NCBI GenBank assembly: GCA_016937035.1
Contig: JAFGWS010000073.1
Location: 1-18,272, forward strand
Direction: 5' to 3'
Length of the DNA stretch: 18,272 bases
Source of the DNA: Pontiellaceae bacterium
Lineage (GTDB): Bacteria; Verrucomicrobiota; Kiritimatiellia; Kiritimatiellales; Pontiellaceae
Made by a program: the position numbers and the translations under genes. Each line of letters opens with the position of its first letter. The stretch's first letter is position 1. The notes under the pieces were generated by a model. That model searched no databases. It was not told where the DNA came from and saw nothing but the letters and a program-made list of their open reading frames with translations. Positions 1-7,310 of the stretch are shown here, piece by piece.

Positions 1-6
1 ACCACC

Positions 7-1098
7 CTATTTTACGCTGAATTTGTAAATGGTGGTGGTGTCGTATTTTTCACCCGGGCGCAACGTAGTGGTCGGCCAATCGGGATTATTCGGGCTGTCC
101 GGCGCATGCTGGGTTTCCAAGCACAGACCGCTGCGTTTTTCGTAAGGCTTACCGGACTTGCCGACCAAACGGCCGTCCAGGAAATTACCGCCGTAGAACT
201 GAATGCAGGGCTCTTCCGTAATGACTTCCAGAACGCGACCGCTCTTCGGTTCATACAGCGTCGCCGCCAGCTCCATGCCGTCGCCGTTACGATCCAACAC
301 CCAGTTGTGGTCATAGCCGGGGCCGTAGGAGATCTGAACGTTATCCGCATCCACATCATCGCCGATTCTCTTCGGTTGGAGGAAGTCGAACGGGGTTCCA
401 GCCACGTCCGCCAGTTCGCCGGTCGGGATGAGCCCTTCGTCCACCGGAGTGGTCTTGGAACCGTTGATCTGCAATACATGATCATTGATCGTTCCACTGC
501 CTTCGCCGGCGAGGTTGAAGTACGTGTGGTTCGTCACGTTGACAACCGTAGCCTTATCGGTAGTGGCCTCATAATGCATCTTGATTTCATTATCATCGGT
601 CAGCGTATAGGTCACACTCAGATTAAGGTTACCGGGATAGTTCTCTTCGCCGTCTTTCGCGAGGTAAGAGAATTTCACGCCATTTTCCACGGTTTCAGCG
701 GTCCACACAACCTTATCAAAGCCCATGTTTCCGCCGTGCAGATGGTTTTCGCCATTGTTGGTGTTCAGTTCATACTCAACACCGTCGATGGTAAATTTAC
801 CTTTTCCGATACGGTTACCGTAACGACCCACCACCGCGCCGAAATAAGGACGGTCGATGGCATTGATATAACCCTCAACACTGTCATAGCCCAATGCGAC
901 GTCAGCCATCTTGCCATCACGGTCGGGAACAACAATCGAGGTGATGGTTGCACCATAGTTGGTGAGTTTCACGACCATGCCGTTCTTGTTCTTCAGCGTG
1001 AACTCCTGAATCGAGTCAAAGTCGGAAACGCCGACTTCCTGTTTCGCGGAGCAGCCCACGAGGGCTGCACAAGCGAGTACGGATAGAATCTTTTTCAT
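7..1098 (-). CDS. galM: Aldose 1-epimerase (mutarotase), predicted lipoprotein
   Basis: This protein should interconvert the alpha and beta anomers of aldoses. From the ATG at 1098 it has 363 residues, close to the usual GalM length of about 340-350 plus a signal peptide. Family motifs are GRYGNRI (92-98), NHLHGG (118-123), VTNHTYFNL (188-196, probable acid His191), GYDHNW (261-266) and LETQHAPDSPNNP with the probable base Glu328. The N terminus MKKILSVLACAALVGC is a lipoprotein signal with lipobox LVGC (Cys16), so the enzyme should act outside the cytoplasm, perhaps anchored in a membrane. GAGGAG lies 6 bases upstream of this ATG; a second ATG directly before it (1101) is equally possible, while longer in-frame starts run into the upstream gene. 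It is last in the araB-araD-symporter operon, where it would speed anomer supply to the symporter. The stop is TAG. Function is confident; the real substrate (arabinose, galactose or other) is inferred from context. Confidence 0.93.
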   Translation of the reverse strand: MKKILSVLACAALVGCSAKQEVGVSDFDSIQEFTLKNKNGMVVKLTNYGATITSIVVPDRDGKMADVALGYDSVEGYINAIDRPYFGAVVGRYGNRIGKGKFTIDGVEYELNTNNGENHLHGGNMGFDKVVWTAETVENGVKFSYLAKDGEENYPGNLNLSVTYTLTDDNEIKMHYEATTDKATVVNVTNHTYFNLAGEGSGTINDHVLQINGSKTTPVDEGLIPTGELADVAGTPFDFLQPKRIGDDVDADNVQISYGPGYDHNWVLDRNGDGMELAATLYEPKSGRVLEVITEEPCIQFYGGNFLDGRLVGKSGKPYEKRSGLCLETQHAPDSPNNPDWPTTTLRPGEKYDTTTIYKFSVK

Positions 1099-1117
1099 CA
1101 TCTTCTCCTCAATTCGG

Positions 1118-2848
1118 TTATTTAAGCCAGAAGCTGAAGTAGAGGTACATCCCGAGCACGCCAAGACCAATGAGCGAAGCAAGAATCTTATTGGCCATGT
1201 CCCAGCTCGCCTTGATTTCGTCCTTCGCATCGCCGGTGATCGACGCATACGTCAGGCCTTCGGTTTCTTCCTTCGGCGGCGGCGGCGTCATCAGAGATGC
1301 AAGAACCATTACGGCGATACTGGCAAAGAGCAACAACCCGGAAGCATACAGCCAGTTGAAGTCACCGATCGCTGCTAGAACAGGCGTATGCATTTTGCCA
1401 TCCGCCGCGCCAAAGAGCGCCTGGATGGTCAGCTTGCTGAGACCCAGGATAAAACCAATGCTCAATCCCCACACTGCACCGGCGCGGTTCATGCGCGGCC
1501 AGAACAATCCGAGGAGGAACACGGCCGTGATCGGCGGCGCAAGATAGCTCTGCGCACTCTGCAGATATTGATAGAGACCGCCCCCGGCAATCTTGTTCAT
1601 GACGGGAATCCAAATCATACCCAAGATCACAACCACGGTCGTGGCAATACGACCCGCCGTTACATAATGCTTCTGGGTCTGGTTGGGTTTTAATTTTTCA
1701 TAGATGTCCACCGTGAAGAGCGATGCACTGGAGTTGAACAGCGAAGCCAGCGAACTCATGAGCGCCGCGAGCATACAGGCGATAATCAACCCGCGCATGC
1801 CGTCCGGCAGCAACGAGGTCACCAGCGTCGGGAACACCAAGTCTCCATTAACGATGTTAGTTTCCACACCATTAACTACCTTCATGGGAATATGAATTAT
1901 GCCCGCATCATGCAATGCCCAGCCCATCAGACCGGGAATGAGGAAGATCAACACGGGCGTAAGCTTCAGGAGGCCCCCAAAAAGGGAACCGCGGCGGGCC
2001 GTAGCCAAATCTTTGGCGGTCAGCGCACGCTGCACGATGTATTGGTCGGTGCACCAGTACCAGATACCAATGATCGGGGAGGCAATCATCACGCCGAGCC
2101 ACGGGAATTCAGGATCAGAAAGCGGACGCCACAGGGCAAACTGATCTGCATTGGCTGCGCAGATGTCGACCATTTTACCCCAGCCACCGAGCTCGCCCAG
2201 ACCATAGAAGGTAATGAAACCGGAACCCAGAACGAGAATAATCGCCTGCGGAGCGGAGGTGTAGAGCACGGCGCGCATCCCGCCGAATACCGTGTAGAGA
2301 CCGGTCAGAATAACCGTGGTGAACGCGCCAATCCAGAACGGGCCGATATCGCCGATACGAACTTCCGGCAGCAATGCTTCGAACACGATCGCACCGGCAT
2401 AAACCGTTACCGACACCTTGGTCAGCACGTAAGCTGCCAACGATACGCCGGAGAGAATGCCGCGGGCGGTTGCGCCAAAACGCTTTTCCAGAAATTCGGG
2501 AATTGTGTAGACCCCGGCCCGGTAGTAGAACGGAACAAAGATATAGGCCAGCATAATGAGTACCCATGCATGCAGTTCCCAGTGCGCCATGGCCATCCCG
2601 GTAGAAGCACCCTGTCCTGCAAGACCGACGATATGCTCTGAACCAATGTTCGAGGTGAAGATCGAAGCGCCGATTACAAACCAGCCGGCATTACGCCCTG
2701 CCAAGAAGTAGTCCGTCGTATCCTTCTGGTTTCGTCCCGACCACCACGCGATGAACGCGATGACACCGAAATAGGCAGCAATAACCGCCCAGTCCAGTCC
2801 GACCAATGTTGATTTAGCTGCCGCCGCAGCTAATGGTAATGCCATCAT
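1118..2848 (-). CDS. Sodium/sugar symporter, SSS (SGLT) family
   Basis: This is a 576-residue inner-membrane protein with many hydrophobic segments, as expected for the roughly 14-helix solute:sodium symporters. Family signs are TTDYFLAGRNAGW (44-56), the SNIGSEHIVGLAG helix (66-78, the region that lines the Na+ and sugar sites in vSGLT/SGLT1), VYTIPEFLEKRFG (113-125), GGMRAVLYTSAPQ (189-201) and a YWCTDQYIVQR segment near the middle. The C terminus ends in a hydrophobic helix. Its ATG overlaps the araD stop as TAATG, and GGAGAGGG precedes it, so translation is probably coupled to araD. The lipoprotein mutarotase begins about 19 bases downstream. Uptake of arabinose or a related pentose with Na+ is inferred from the operon; sequence alone cannot separate it from glucose, galactose or myo-inositol symporters of the same family. 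Confidence 0.93.
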   Translation of the reverse strand: MMALPLAAAAAKSTLVGLDWAVIAAYFGVIAFIAWWSGRNQKDTTDYFLAGRNAGWFVIGASIFTSNIGSEHIVGLAGQGASTGMAMAHWELHAWVLIMLAYIFVPFYYRAGVYTIPEFLEKRFGATARGILSGVSLAAYVLTKVSVTVYAGAIVFEALLPEVRIGDIGPFWIGAFTTVILTGLYTVFGGMRAVLYTSAPQAIILVLGSGFITFYGLGELGGWGKMVDICAANADQFALWRPLSDPEFPWLGVMIASPIIGIWYWCTDQYIVQRALTAKDLATARRGSLFGGLLKLTPVLIFLIPGLMGWALHDAGIIHIPMKVVNGVETNIVNGDLVFPTLVTSLLPDGMRGLIIACMLAALMSSLASLFNSSASLFTVDIYEKLKPNQTQKHYVTAGRIATTVVVILGMIWIPVMNKIAGGGLYQYLQSAQSYLAPPITAVFLLGLFWPRMNRAGAVWGLSIGFILGLSKLTIQALFGAADGKMHTPVLAAIGDFNWLYASGLLLFASIAVMVLASLMTPPPPKEETEGLTYASITGDAKDEIKASWDMANKILASLIGLGVLGMYLYFSFWLK

Positions 2849-3564
2849 TAACCCTCTCCTGTTTTGTTTTGCCCATAATAGGCATTCGCTCCGTGCTTCC
2901 GGAGATAATGCTTATCCATCAAATACTGATCCACCGCACCGATGCTCGGATTGAGCTCCAGCGTGACGGACGCCATCCTGGCCGTTTCCTCAAGGATGCG
3001 GCCATTCACCACCGCCTTCATAGCGTTGGTCCCCCAGGTGAACGGAGCATGGCTGGAAACCAGCACCCCGGGCAGTTCCGAGGCTTTCAGTCCGTTCACT
3101 TTAAAATGTTCGGCAATCACCTTGCCGGTATTCAACTCATACTCGCCCTCAATTTCCGCCTGCGTCAGCGGGCGGGTACAAGGTACAGAACCGTAGAATG
3201 TATCCGCATGCGTGGTTCCAAGGCAAGGAATTTCGCGATGAGCTTGCGCCCATGCCGTAGCATACGTAGAATGCGTGTGCACAACGCCGCCGATATCCTC
3301 AAATACCTTATATAAATGCCAATGCGTTGCCGTATCCGAAGAGGGATTCATCTTCCCTTCTATCTTCTCGCCGGTTTCGAGCGAAATGATCGGAATATCT
3401 TCCGGAATCATTTCATCATAATCGACCCCGCTCGGCTTAATGGCAAAAACGCCGGCCTCGCGGTCCACCTCACTGGCGTTTCCCCAAGTCAGGATCGCCA
3501 GCTCTACGCGGTTAATTTCCTTATTCGCCGCGCAGACTCTCTCTTTCAGCGCTTCGTAACCCAT
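2848..3564 (-). CDS. araD: L-ribulose-5-phosphate 4-epimerase
   Basis: This cytoplasmic enzyme converts L-ribulose-5-phosphate to D-xylulose-5-phosphate, the last dedicated step of bacterial L-arabinose use. The 238-residue product matches E. coli AraD (231 residues) along its length as I remember it: LTWGNAS (25-31), KPSGVDY (43-49), PSSDTATH with Asp77, HTHS with metal ligands His96 and His98, THADTFYG with Asp121, a third metal ligand His172 in SSHAPF, and DKHYLRKHGANAYYGQ (217-232) including Tyr230. The retained metal ligands and catalytic Asp and Tyr argue for an active aldolase-family class II epimerase. AAGGA lies about 9 bases upstream of the ATG. It follows araB after a 90-bp gap carrying a repeat, and its TAA overlaps the symporter ATG. 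UlaF/SgbE ascorbate-pathway epimerases are close relatives, but the ribulokinase next door favours arabinose. Confidence 0.95.
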   Translation of the reverse strand: MGYEALKERVCAANKEINRVELAILTWGNASEVDREAGVFAIKPSGVDYDEMIPEDIPIISLETGEKIEGKMNPSSDTATHWHLYKVFEDIGGVVHTHSTYATAWAQAHREIPCLGTTHADTFYGSVPCTRPLTQAEIEGEYELNTGKVIAEHFKVNGLKASELPGVLVSSHAPFTWGTNAMKAVVNGRILEETARMASVTLELNPSIGAVDQYLMDKHYLRKHGANAYYGQNKTGEG

Positions 3565-3583
3565 GTTTCAAAATCCTTTACCA

Positions 3584-3645
3584 CCACCGAATACACGAAA
3601 GGGGATTCAACGTATACTTTCGTGGTTTTAGTGTATTTCGTGGTT
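3584..3645. repeat. CCACGAA-type imperfect inverted intergenic repeat
   Basis: In the araB-araD gap, CCACCGAATACAC (3584-3596) is an imperfect inverted copy (11 of 13) of GTGTATTTCGTGG (3631-3643). The 10-mer TTTCGTGGTT also occurs twice directly, at 3618-3627 and 3636-3645. In RNA the arms could pair into a stem-loop between the two cistrons. Sequences of the TTTCGTGT-TTTCGTGGT style recur between genes in many environmental bacteria as I remember it. Whether this one is dispersed in this genome cannot be told from one copy. Confidence 0.6.
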
Positions 3646-3654
3646 TAATCTTTT

Positions 3655-5250
3655 CTACGCAAGCGTATCGACTGCCGCCTGCTCAATGGGAAGGCCTTTA
3701 TGATAACGCTCAAAATAAGCATTAAACCCTTCAACATCCTCCGGCAGCGGCTTCACCGCTTCGCCGATGCTTCCCGCGAAGATGGGCTTCAGGAATTCCG
3801 GCAGCGTTTCGCCGTCCTTCTTCTGAACCATGTAGGACGCCAGCAGAGCAATCCCCCAGGCACCGCCCTCCCCTGCGGTTTCGAGAATGGAAACCGGCGC
3901 GTTGGTTGCAGCCGCCATAATGCGCTGGCCCACTTCCGCCGCTTTGAAGAATCCGCCGTGGCCGCGGATTTCGTCCACTTCAACGCCTTCTTCTACCATC
4001 AGAATGTTCATTCCGGTACGCATCGCGCACAGCGCCGTGTACAGGTGGGTGCGCATAAAGTTGGCCAGTGTAAATTTGCTGTTCTGTGAACGGGCAAAGA
4101 GCGGGCGGCCTTCGCTGAAGCCGGTAATGTGTTCGCCGGAAAGATAGCCGTACGAGAGCAGTCCGCCGCAATCGGGATCGCCCTTCAGGCCTTCTTCCAG
4201 CAGCGAATCAAACAGCTTCGGCGTATCAAATTCTGCGCCCAGCACCTTGGCCGCTTCGCCCAGCAGGCTGATCCATGCATTATAGTCGGACGTGCAGTTG
4301 TTCGAATGAGCCATGCCGACGAGCTTGCCGTCGGGCGTCGTGACCAAATCGATTTCGTGATGCGCTTTCTTGAGATCGTTCTCGAGCACCAGCATCGCGA
4401 ATACTGAAGTACCCGCCGAAACGTTACCCGTGCGTACTTCAACACTGTTGGTGGCCACCATACCCGTTCCCGCATCGCCTTCCGGCGGGCAGAAGGGAAT
4501 GCCGGCTTCGAGATTGCCGGTCGGGTCGAGCAGCTTTGCACCCTCTTCCGTCAGTGCTCCGGCGGCTTCGCCCGCGCCCAGCACCTTCGGCAGCAGATCT
4601 TTCAGCTTCCAATCGACAATACCCGCAACCTTCGCATCAAACTGCTCCAGCATCTTCGCGTTGTAGTCCTGCGTGTGGATATCGATCGGGAACATCCCGG
4701 AAGCTTCCCCGACGCCCATGACCTTTTCGCCGGTCAGCTTCCAATGAACGTAGCCCGCCAGCGTGGTTGCGTGGGCAATCTTACCAATGTGCTCTTCTTT
4801 ATTCAGGATCGCCTGATAAATGTGAGCAATGCTCCAGCGTTGCGGAATCGGATAATCAAACAGTTCCGTCAGTTCGGTCGAAGCCTGCTCCTGGATGTTG
4901 TTGCGCCACGTGCGGAACGGCACCAGCTGCTCGCCGTTCGCATCAAAAACCATGTAGCCATGCATCATGGCGCTGAAGCCGATCGCCTTGAGCTTCTTCA
5001 CTTTCACGCCATATTGCTTTTCGACGTTCGACTGCAGCTCGGCAACGCTGTTCTGAATGCCCTGCCACACTTCTTCGAGCGGATAGGTCCAGATTCCGTC
5101 AGCCAGCGTATTTTCCCAGCCATGACCACCCGATGCAACCGGCATATTATCCGGCCCGATCAAAACCGCTTTAATACGGGTAGAGCCCAATTCAATCCCA
5201 ACTACGCCCTCTCCGTTCCGGATCATTTTCGAAATTTCTGCATCCATCAT
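3655..5250 (-). CDS. araB: L-ribulokinase, FGGY family (Bacteroides type)
   Basis: This kinase should phosphorylate L-ribulose with ATP to L-ribulose-5-phosphate. With the start at 5250 it has 531 residues. The first FGGY domain carries [15 protein letters not shown] (18-32, phosphate loop) and [18 protein letters not shown] has the probable catalytic Asp259; the second domain has [10 protein letters not shown] and a [10 protein letters not shown]-site motif, followed by [14 protein letters not shown]. It resembles the Bacteroides arabinose-operon kinase more than E. coli AraB as I remember it. AGGA sits 5 bases before the tandem ATGs at 5250 and 5247. An upstream ATG at 5328 adds 26 residues that do not look like FGGY sequence, so I rejected it. 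It is first in the operon, ahead of araD, which supports ribulokinase over xylulokinase. No araA or araC-type regulator is in the window. Confidence 0.9.
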   Translation of the reverse strand: MMDAEISKMIRNGEGVVGIELGSTRIKAVLIGPDNMPVASGGHGWENTLADGIWTYPLEEVWQGIQNSVAELQSNVEKQYGVKVKKLKAIGFSAMMHGYMVFDANGEQLVPFRTWRNNIQEQASTELTELFDYPIPQRWSIAHIYQAILNKEEHIGKIAHATTLAGYVHWKLTGEKVMGVGEASGMFPIDIHTQDYNAKMLEQFDAKVAGIVDWKLKDLLPKVLGAGEAAGALTEEGAKLLDPTGNLEAGIPFCPPEGDAGTGMVATNSVEVRTGNVSAGTSVFAMLVLENDLKKAHHEIDLVTTPDGKLVGMAHSNNCTSDYNAWISLLGEAAKVLGAEFDTPKLFDSLLEEGLKGDPDCGGLLSYGYLSGEHITGFSEGRPLFARSQNSKFTLANFMRTHLYTALCAMRTGMNILMVEEGVEVDEIRGHGGFFKAAEVGQRIMAAATNAPVSILETAGEGGAWGIALLASYMVQKKDGETLPEFLKPIFAGSIGEAVKPLPEDVEGFNAYFERYHKGLPIEQAAVDTLA

Positions 5251-5340
5251 TCGCGTCCTATCCTTGTTTACCAACTCTCGACATCCCACGGTCCACGCTG
5301 CTAAAGTTGACCGCCACTTATAAAACATAGTTTCGAATCC

Positions 5341-5369
5341 TTATTACACGAATCCCCCCTTCGCCTCAA
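5341..5369 (-). promoter_or_regulatory. Candidate sigma70-type promoter for the ara operon
   Basis: Read on the minus strand, TTGAGG (5369-5364) and TAATAA (5346-5341) are separated by exactly 17 bases, about 90 bp upstream of the araB ATG. Three copies of CGAATCC lie at 5334-5340, 5349-5355 and 5395-5401, two of them flanking the -10 element. Single matches of this quality arise by chance, so the call is tentative. The rest of the 285-bp divergent gap to rnc shows no RNA gene or clear rnc promoter. Confidence 0.35.
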
Positions 5370-5535
5370 CTGAAAAAAAAGGTTTTATCTCCTCCGAATC
5401 CGCATCATTTCTGTTTCAGATTCAATCATTTTTAGAGTACTGAATCCGTTGGATAGCGGTTTTCCGCCGCATTTTTGATGCCGCCATAAACACAAAGATT
5501 GGCACTGCCCCTTCTTTCTGATAAACAAGCGCCTC

Positions 5536-6225
5536 ATGAAATCCAAACTACGCCAGCTTGAACAGACCCTCGGATACCGCTTTAAAAAAAGATCGCTGCT
5601 GGAGCTTGCCCTCACGCATCCCTCTTTCCGATACGAAGATCCCGATACCTCGGACGATAACCAGCGCCTTGAATATCTCGGCGATGCGGTGCTCAGCCTC
5701 ATCTCTGCAGAACACCTCTTCAAAACTCAGCCCGACGCGCGGGAAGGCGATATGAGCAAGCTGCGCAGCCGCCTGACGCAGGACCGCACCCTCGCCCGGA
5801 TCGGGGCCGACGCCGGTCTCAGCAATTTTCTACGCCTCGGGCGTGGCGAAGAAAAAAACGGCGGAGCCACCCGCTCATCCAACCTTGCGGATGCCGTGGA
5901 AGCCATCATCGGCGCGGCGTGGCTCGACGGCGGGGCGCGTGCCGCCAATAAAATCTTCAAGAAGATCTTTATTCCTGAACTTGAAAGCAGCAGCTGTGTT
6001 GCCCCTACAAAGGGAAATCCAAAAGGCGCGCTGCAGGAATATGCCCAGCGCAACGGATTCGATATTCCCGAATACGAAACCATCGAAACCGCCGGCCCGG
6101 AACACGAGCGCATCTTTACCGTTGAATTGAAAGCCTGTAATAAAAGCTGGAAATCAACGGCAGGCAGCAAACGTGAAGCGGAGCGCCTAGCCGCCTTGCT
6201 CGCCCTCGCCGAACTGGAAACGTAA
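5536..6225 (+). CDS. rnc: Ribonuclease III
   Basis: RNase III cleaves double-stranded RNA in rRNA maturation and mRNA and sRNA turnover. The 229 residues match the family length (E. coli 226). The catalytic domain has the signature NQRLEYLGDAVLS (42-54) with metal ligands Glu46 and Asp50, and ADAVEAIIGA with Asp119 and Glu122. A C-terminal double-stranded RNA-binding domain covers about 152-228, with NPKGALQEYAQ at its start and AGSKREAERLAA near its end. The ATG at 5536 has no obvious Shine-Dalgarno sequence, but the N terminus aligns well with the family and a stop lies close upstream. The gene is divergent from araB and convergent with the GAF gene, whose stop lies only 20 bases away. In many bacteria rnc sits with era or acpP; neither is adjacent here. 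Confidence 0.95.
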   Translation: MKSKLRQLEQTLGYRFKKRSLLELALTHPSFRYEDPDTSDDNQRLEYLGDAVLSLISAEHLFKTQPDAREGDMSKLRSRLTQDRTLARIGADAGLSNFLRLGRGEEKNGGATRSSNLADAVEAIIGAAWLDGGARAANKIFKKIFIPELESSSCVAPTKGNPKGALQEYAQRNGFDIPEYETIETAGPEHERIFTVELKACNKSWKSTAGSKREAERLAALLALAELET

Positions 6226-6245
6226 AAATATAGATGTGCAGTGTG

Positions 6246-6941
6246 CTATAGGTTCTGGATTTGACGGTCATAACACTCCGGACAAACCCCGTGCGTGGCC
6301 ATGGCTCCAGATATATTCTGAAGATAATTTTCAACTGAAATCCAGCGACCGGATTTTTCGCGGAGCTTCTTGCAATAGCTGCATATTGGATAAATACGGC
6401 TCAGATCATCTAGAATACTATCGCGCATATCGATTTCCTGCCGGGCCAGAATAACATGAAGCGACAGTTCTATCATTCTTTTGACTTGAGTGATCAGCCT
6501 GATGTGCGTGTCATTGTGCACATTTTGTTTGTTGTCGATAAAACAGACTGTACCGAAGAATCCGCCATCTGGACGGCTGATCGGCATGCCCAGATAGGAG
6601 ATCATATTTAAATCGACAGCGGCGTCATTTTCTTTCCACTGCTCATCCTGAAATGCATTCGGAATCAGATTCAACGCTCGGCTTTTCAGTGTTTCCTCGC
6701 AGTACCATCCGGAACCGGGAAAGTTTGCCGAAAAGGATACAGGATAAGGATTATGCTCTCCTTTGCTCGAAAGGAAAATCTCAATCAGATCGCCATCAAG
6801 CCGCGTTATCAGCCCTGCGGGCACATTAAATATGTTCGCCGTTTCATCAAGAATTCCCTGCCATTCCTGAATCATTTCCTCTGCGATCGATTCTCTGTCA
6901 AAAGGATTTTTTCCAACTTCTTTCATCATATCCGCCATCAT
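6246..6941 (-). CDS. GAF-domain protein with C-terminal Cys4 motif
   Basis: This 231-residue soluble protein has a GAF domain over about 25-170: a helix rich in E/I, then VPAGLITRLDGDLIEIFLS, a central GSGWYCEETLKS, and LGMPISRPDGGFFGTVCFID, typical of GAF strands. The C terminus carries CSYCKKLREKSGRW...THGVCPECYD, with Cys187, Cys190, Cys220 and Cys223 in CxxC...CxxC spacing. This zinc-ribbon-like tail occurs at the end of response regulators and PAS/GAF proteins in other bacteria as I remember it. There is no kinase, GGDEF or DNA-binding domain, so it is probably a sensor partner or adaptor; the ligand is unknown. The start at 6941 has only a weak ribosome-binding site, and a start at M5 or M6 is possible. 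Upstream, TTGTTC-N16-TAAAAT on the minus strand is a weak promoter candidate. Confidence 0.8.
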   Translation of the reverse strand: MMADMMKEVGKNPFDRESIAEEMIQEWQGILDETANIFNVPAGLITRLDGDLIEIFLSSKGEHNPYPVSFSANFPGSGWYCEETLKSRALNLIPNAFQDEQWKENDAAVDLNMISYLGMPISRPDGGFFGTVCFIDNKQNVHNDTHIRLITQVKRMIELSLHVILARQEIDMRDSILDDLSRIYPICSYCKKLREKSGRWISVENYLQNISGAMATHGVCPECYDRQIQNL

Positions 6942-7310
6942 GCTTTAAATCTCTGCATTACAATCCCGGCTCACAGTCCTTAAACCCGGATTTTACTATC
7001 TGCGAGTATAAGAACAATTCATGCCAATATTCTGACAATTACACCTGCGCCTACCCCGTTTTCAGGACCTCTGGTTCATGTGAAAACTGGGTTCTTTTGG
7101 GACCGTTCATCAAACCCCCCTGCCCAAGAAGCTCAGGATATTCGTGTATCCTCCCTCACTTGCCGTTCTAAAAACCTGAGTCTTCCCCCAAATCGGCAGG
7201 TAAAAAATCTCCGTAGAACCTGAATAAAAAGAGCCCAGAATAGTACGGCGCACGGTTGACCGAAACAGAATGTGCTGCGATTATACGGCGTTCTTCTGAG
7301 GTTTATATAT
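6942..7310. other. 369-bp divergent intergenic region, mostly featureless
   Basis: This gap separates the minus-strand GAF gene from plus-strand mnmG. I see the mnmG promoter candidate at its right end and one small perfect hairpin (AGGATA 7135-7140 with TATCCT 7147-7152, loop of 6, no following T run). No tRNA, riboswitch core or convincing short gene was recognised on either strand. Confidence 0.5.
7256..7284 (+). promoter_or_regulatory. Candidate sigma70-type promoter for mnmG
   Basis: TTGACC (7256-7261) is followed after 17 bases by GATTAT (7279-7284), with TTATAC overlapping as an alternative -10 at a 19-base spacing. Transcription would start near 7291, giving a leader of about 20 bases that carries TGAGG ahead of the mnmG ATG at 7311. 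The close fit to the chosen start supports the call; it remains a pattern match. Confidence 0.45.

Noticed and set aside
106..1086. Long open frame (326 codons) on the plus strand opposite galM
   Set aside because: Mirror of a clearly conserved galM; no motifs or ribosome-binding site of its own.
1892..2641. 249-codon plus-strand frame opposite the symporter
   Set aside because: Antisense shadow of the symporter coding sequence with no domain recognised.
4905..4918. CCACGTG in araB as a third parS-like site
   Set aside because: The flanking half-sites do not fit (TGCGCCACGTGCGG), and it is explained by conserved codons of the FRTWRNN motif.
5456..5476. GCGG-TTTT-CCGC followed by ATTTTTG as an intrinsic terminator
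   Set aside because: Only a 4-bp stem and it sits upstream of rnc, where no gene ends on the plus strand.
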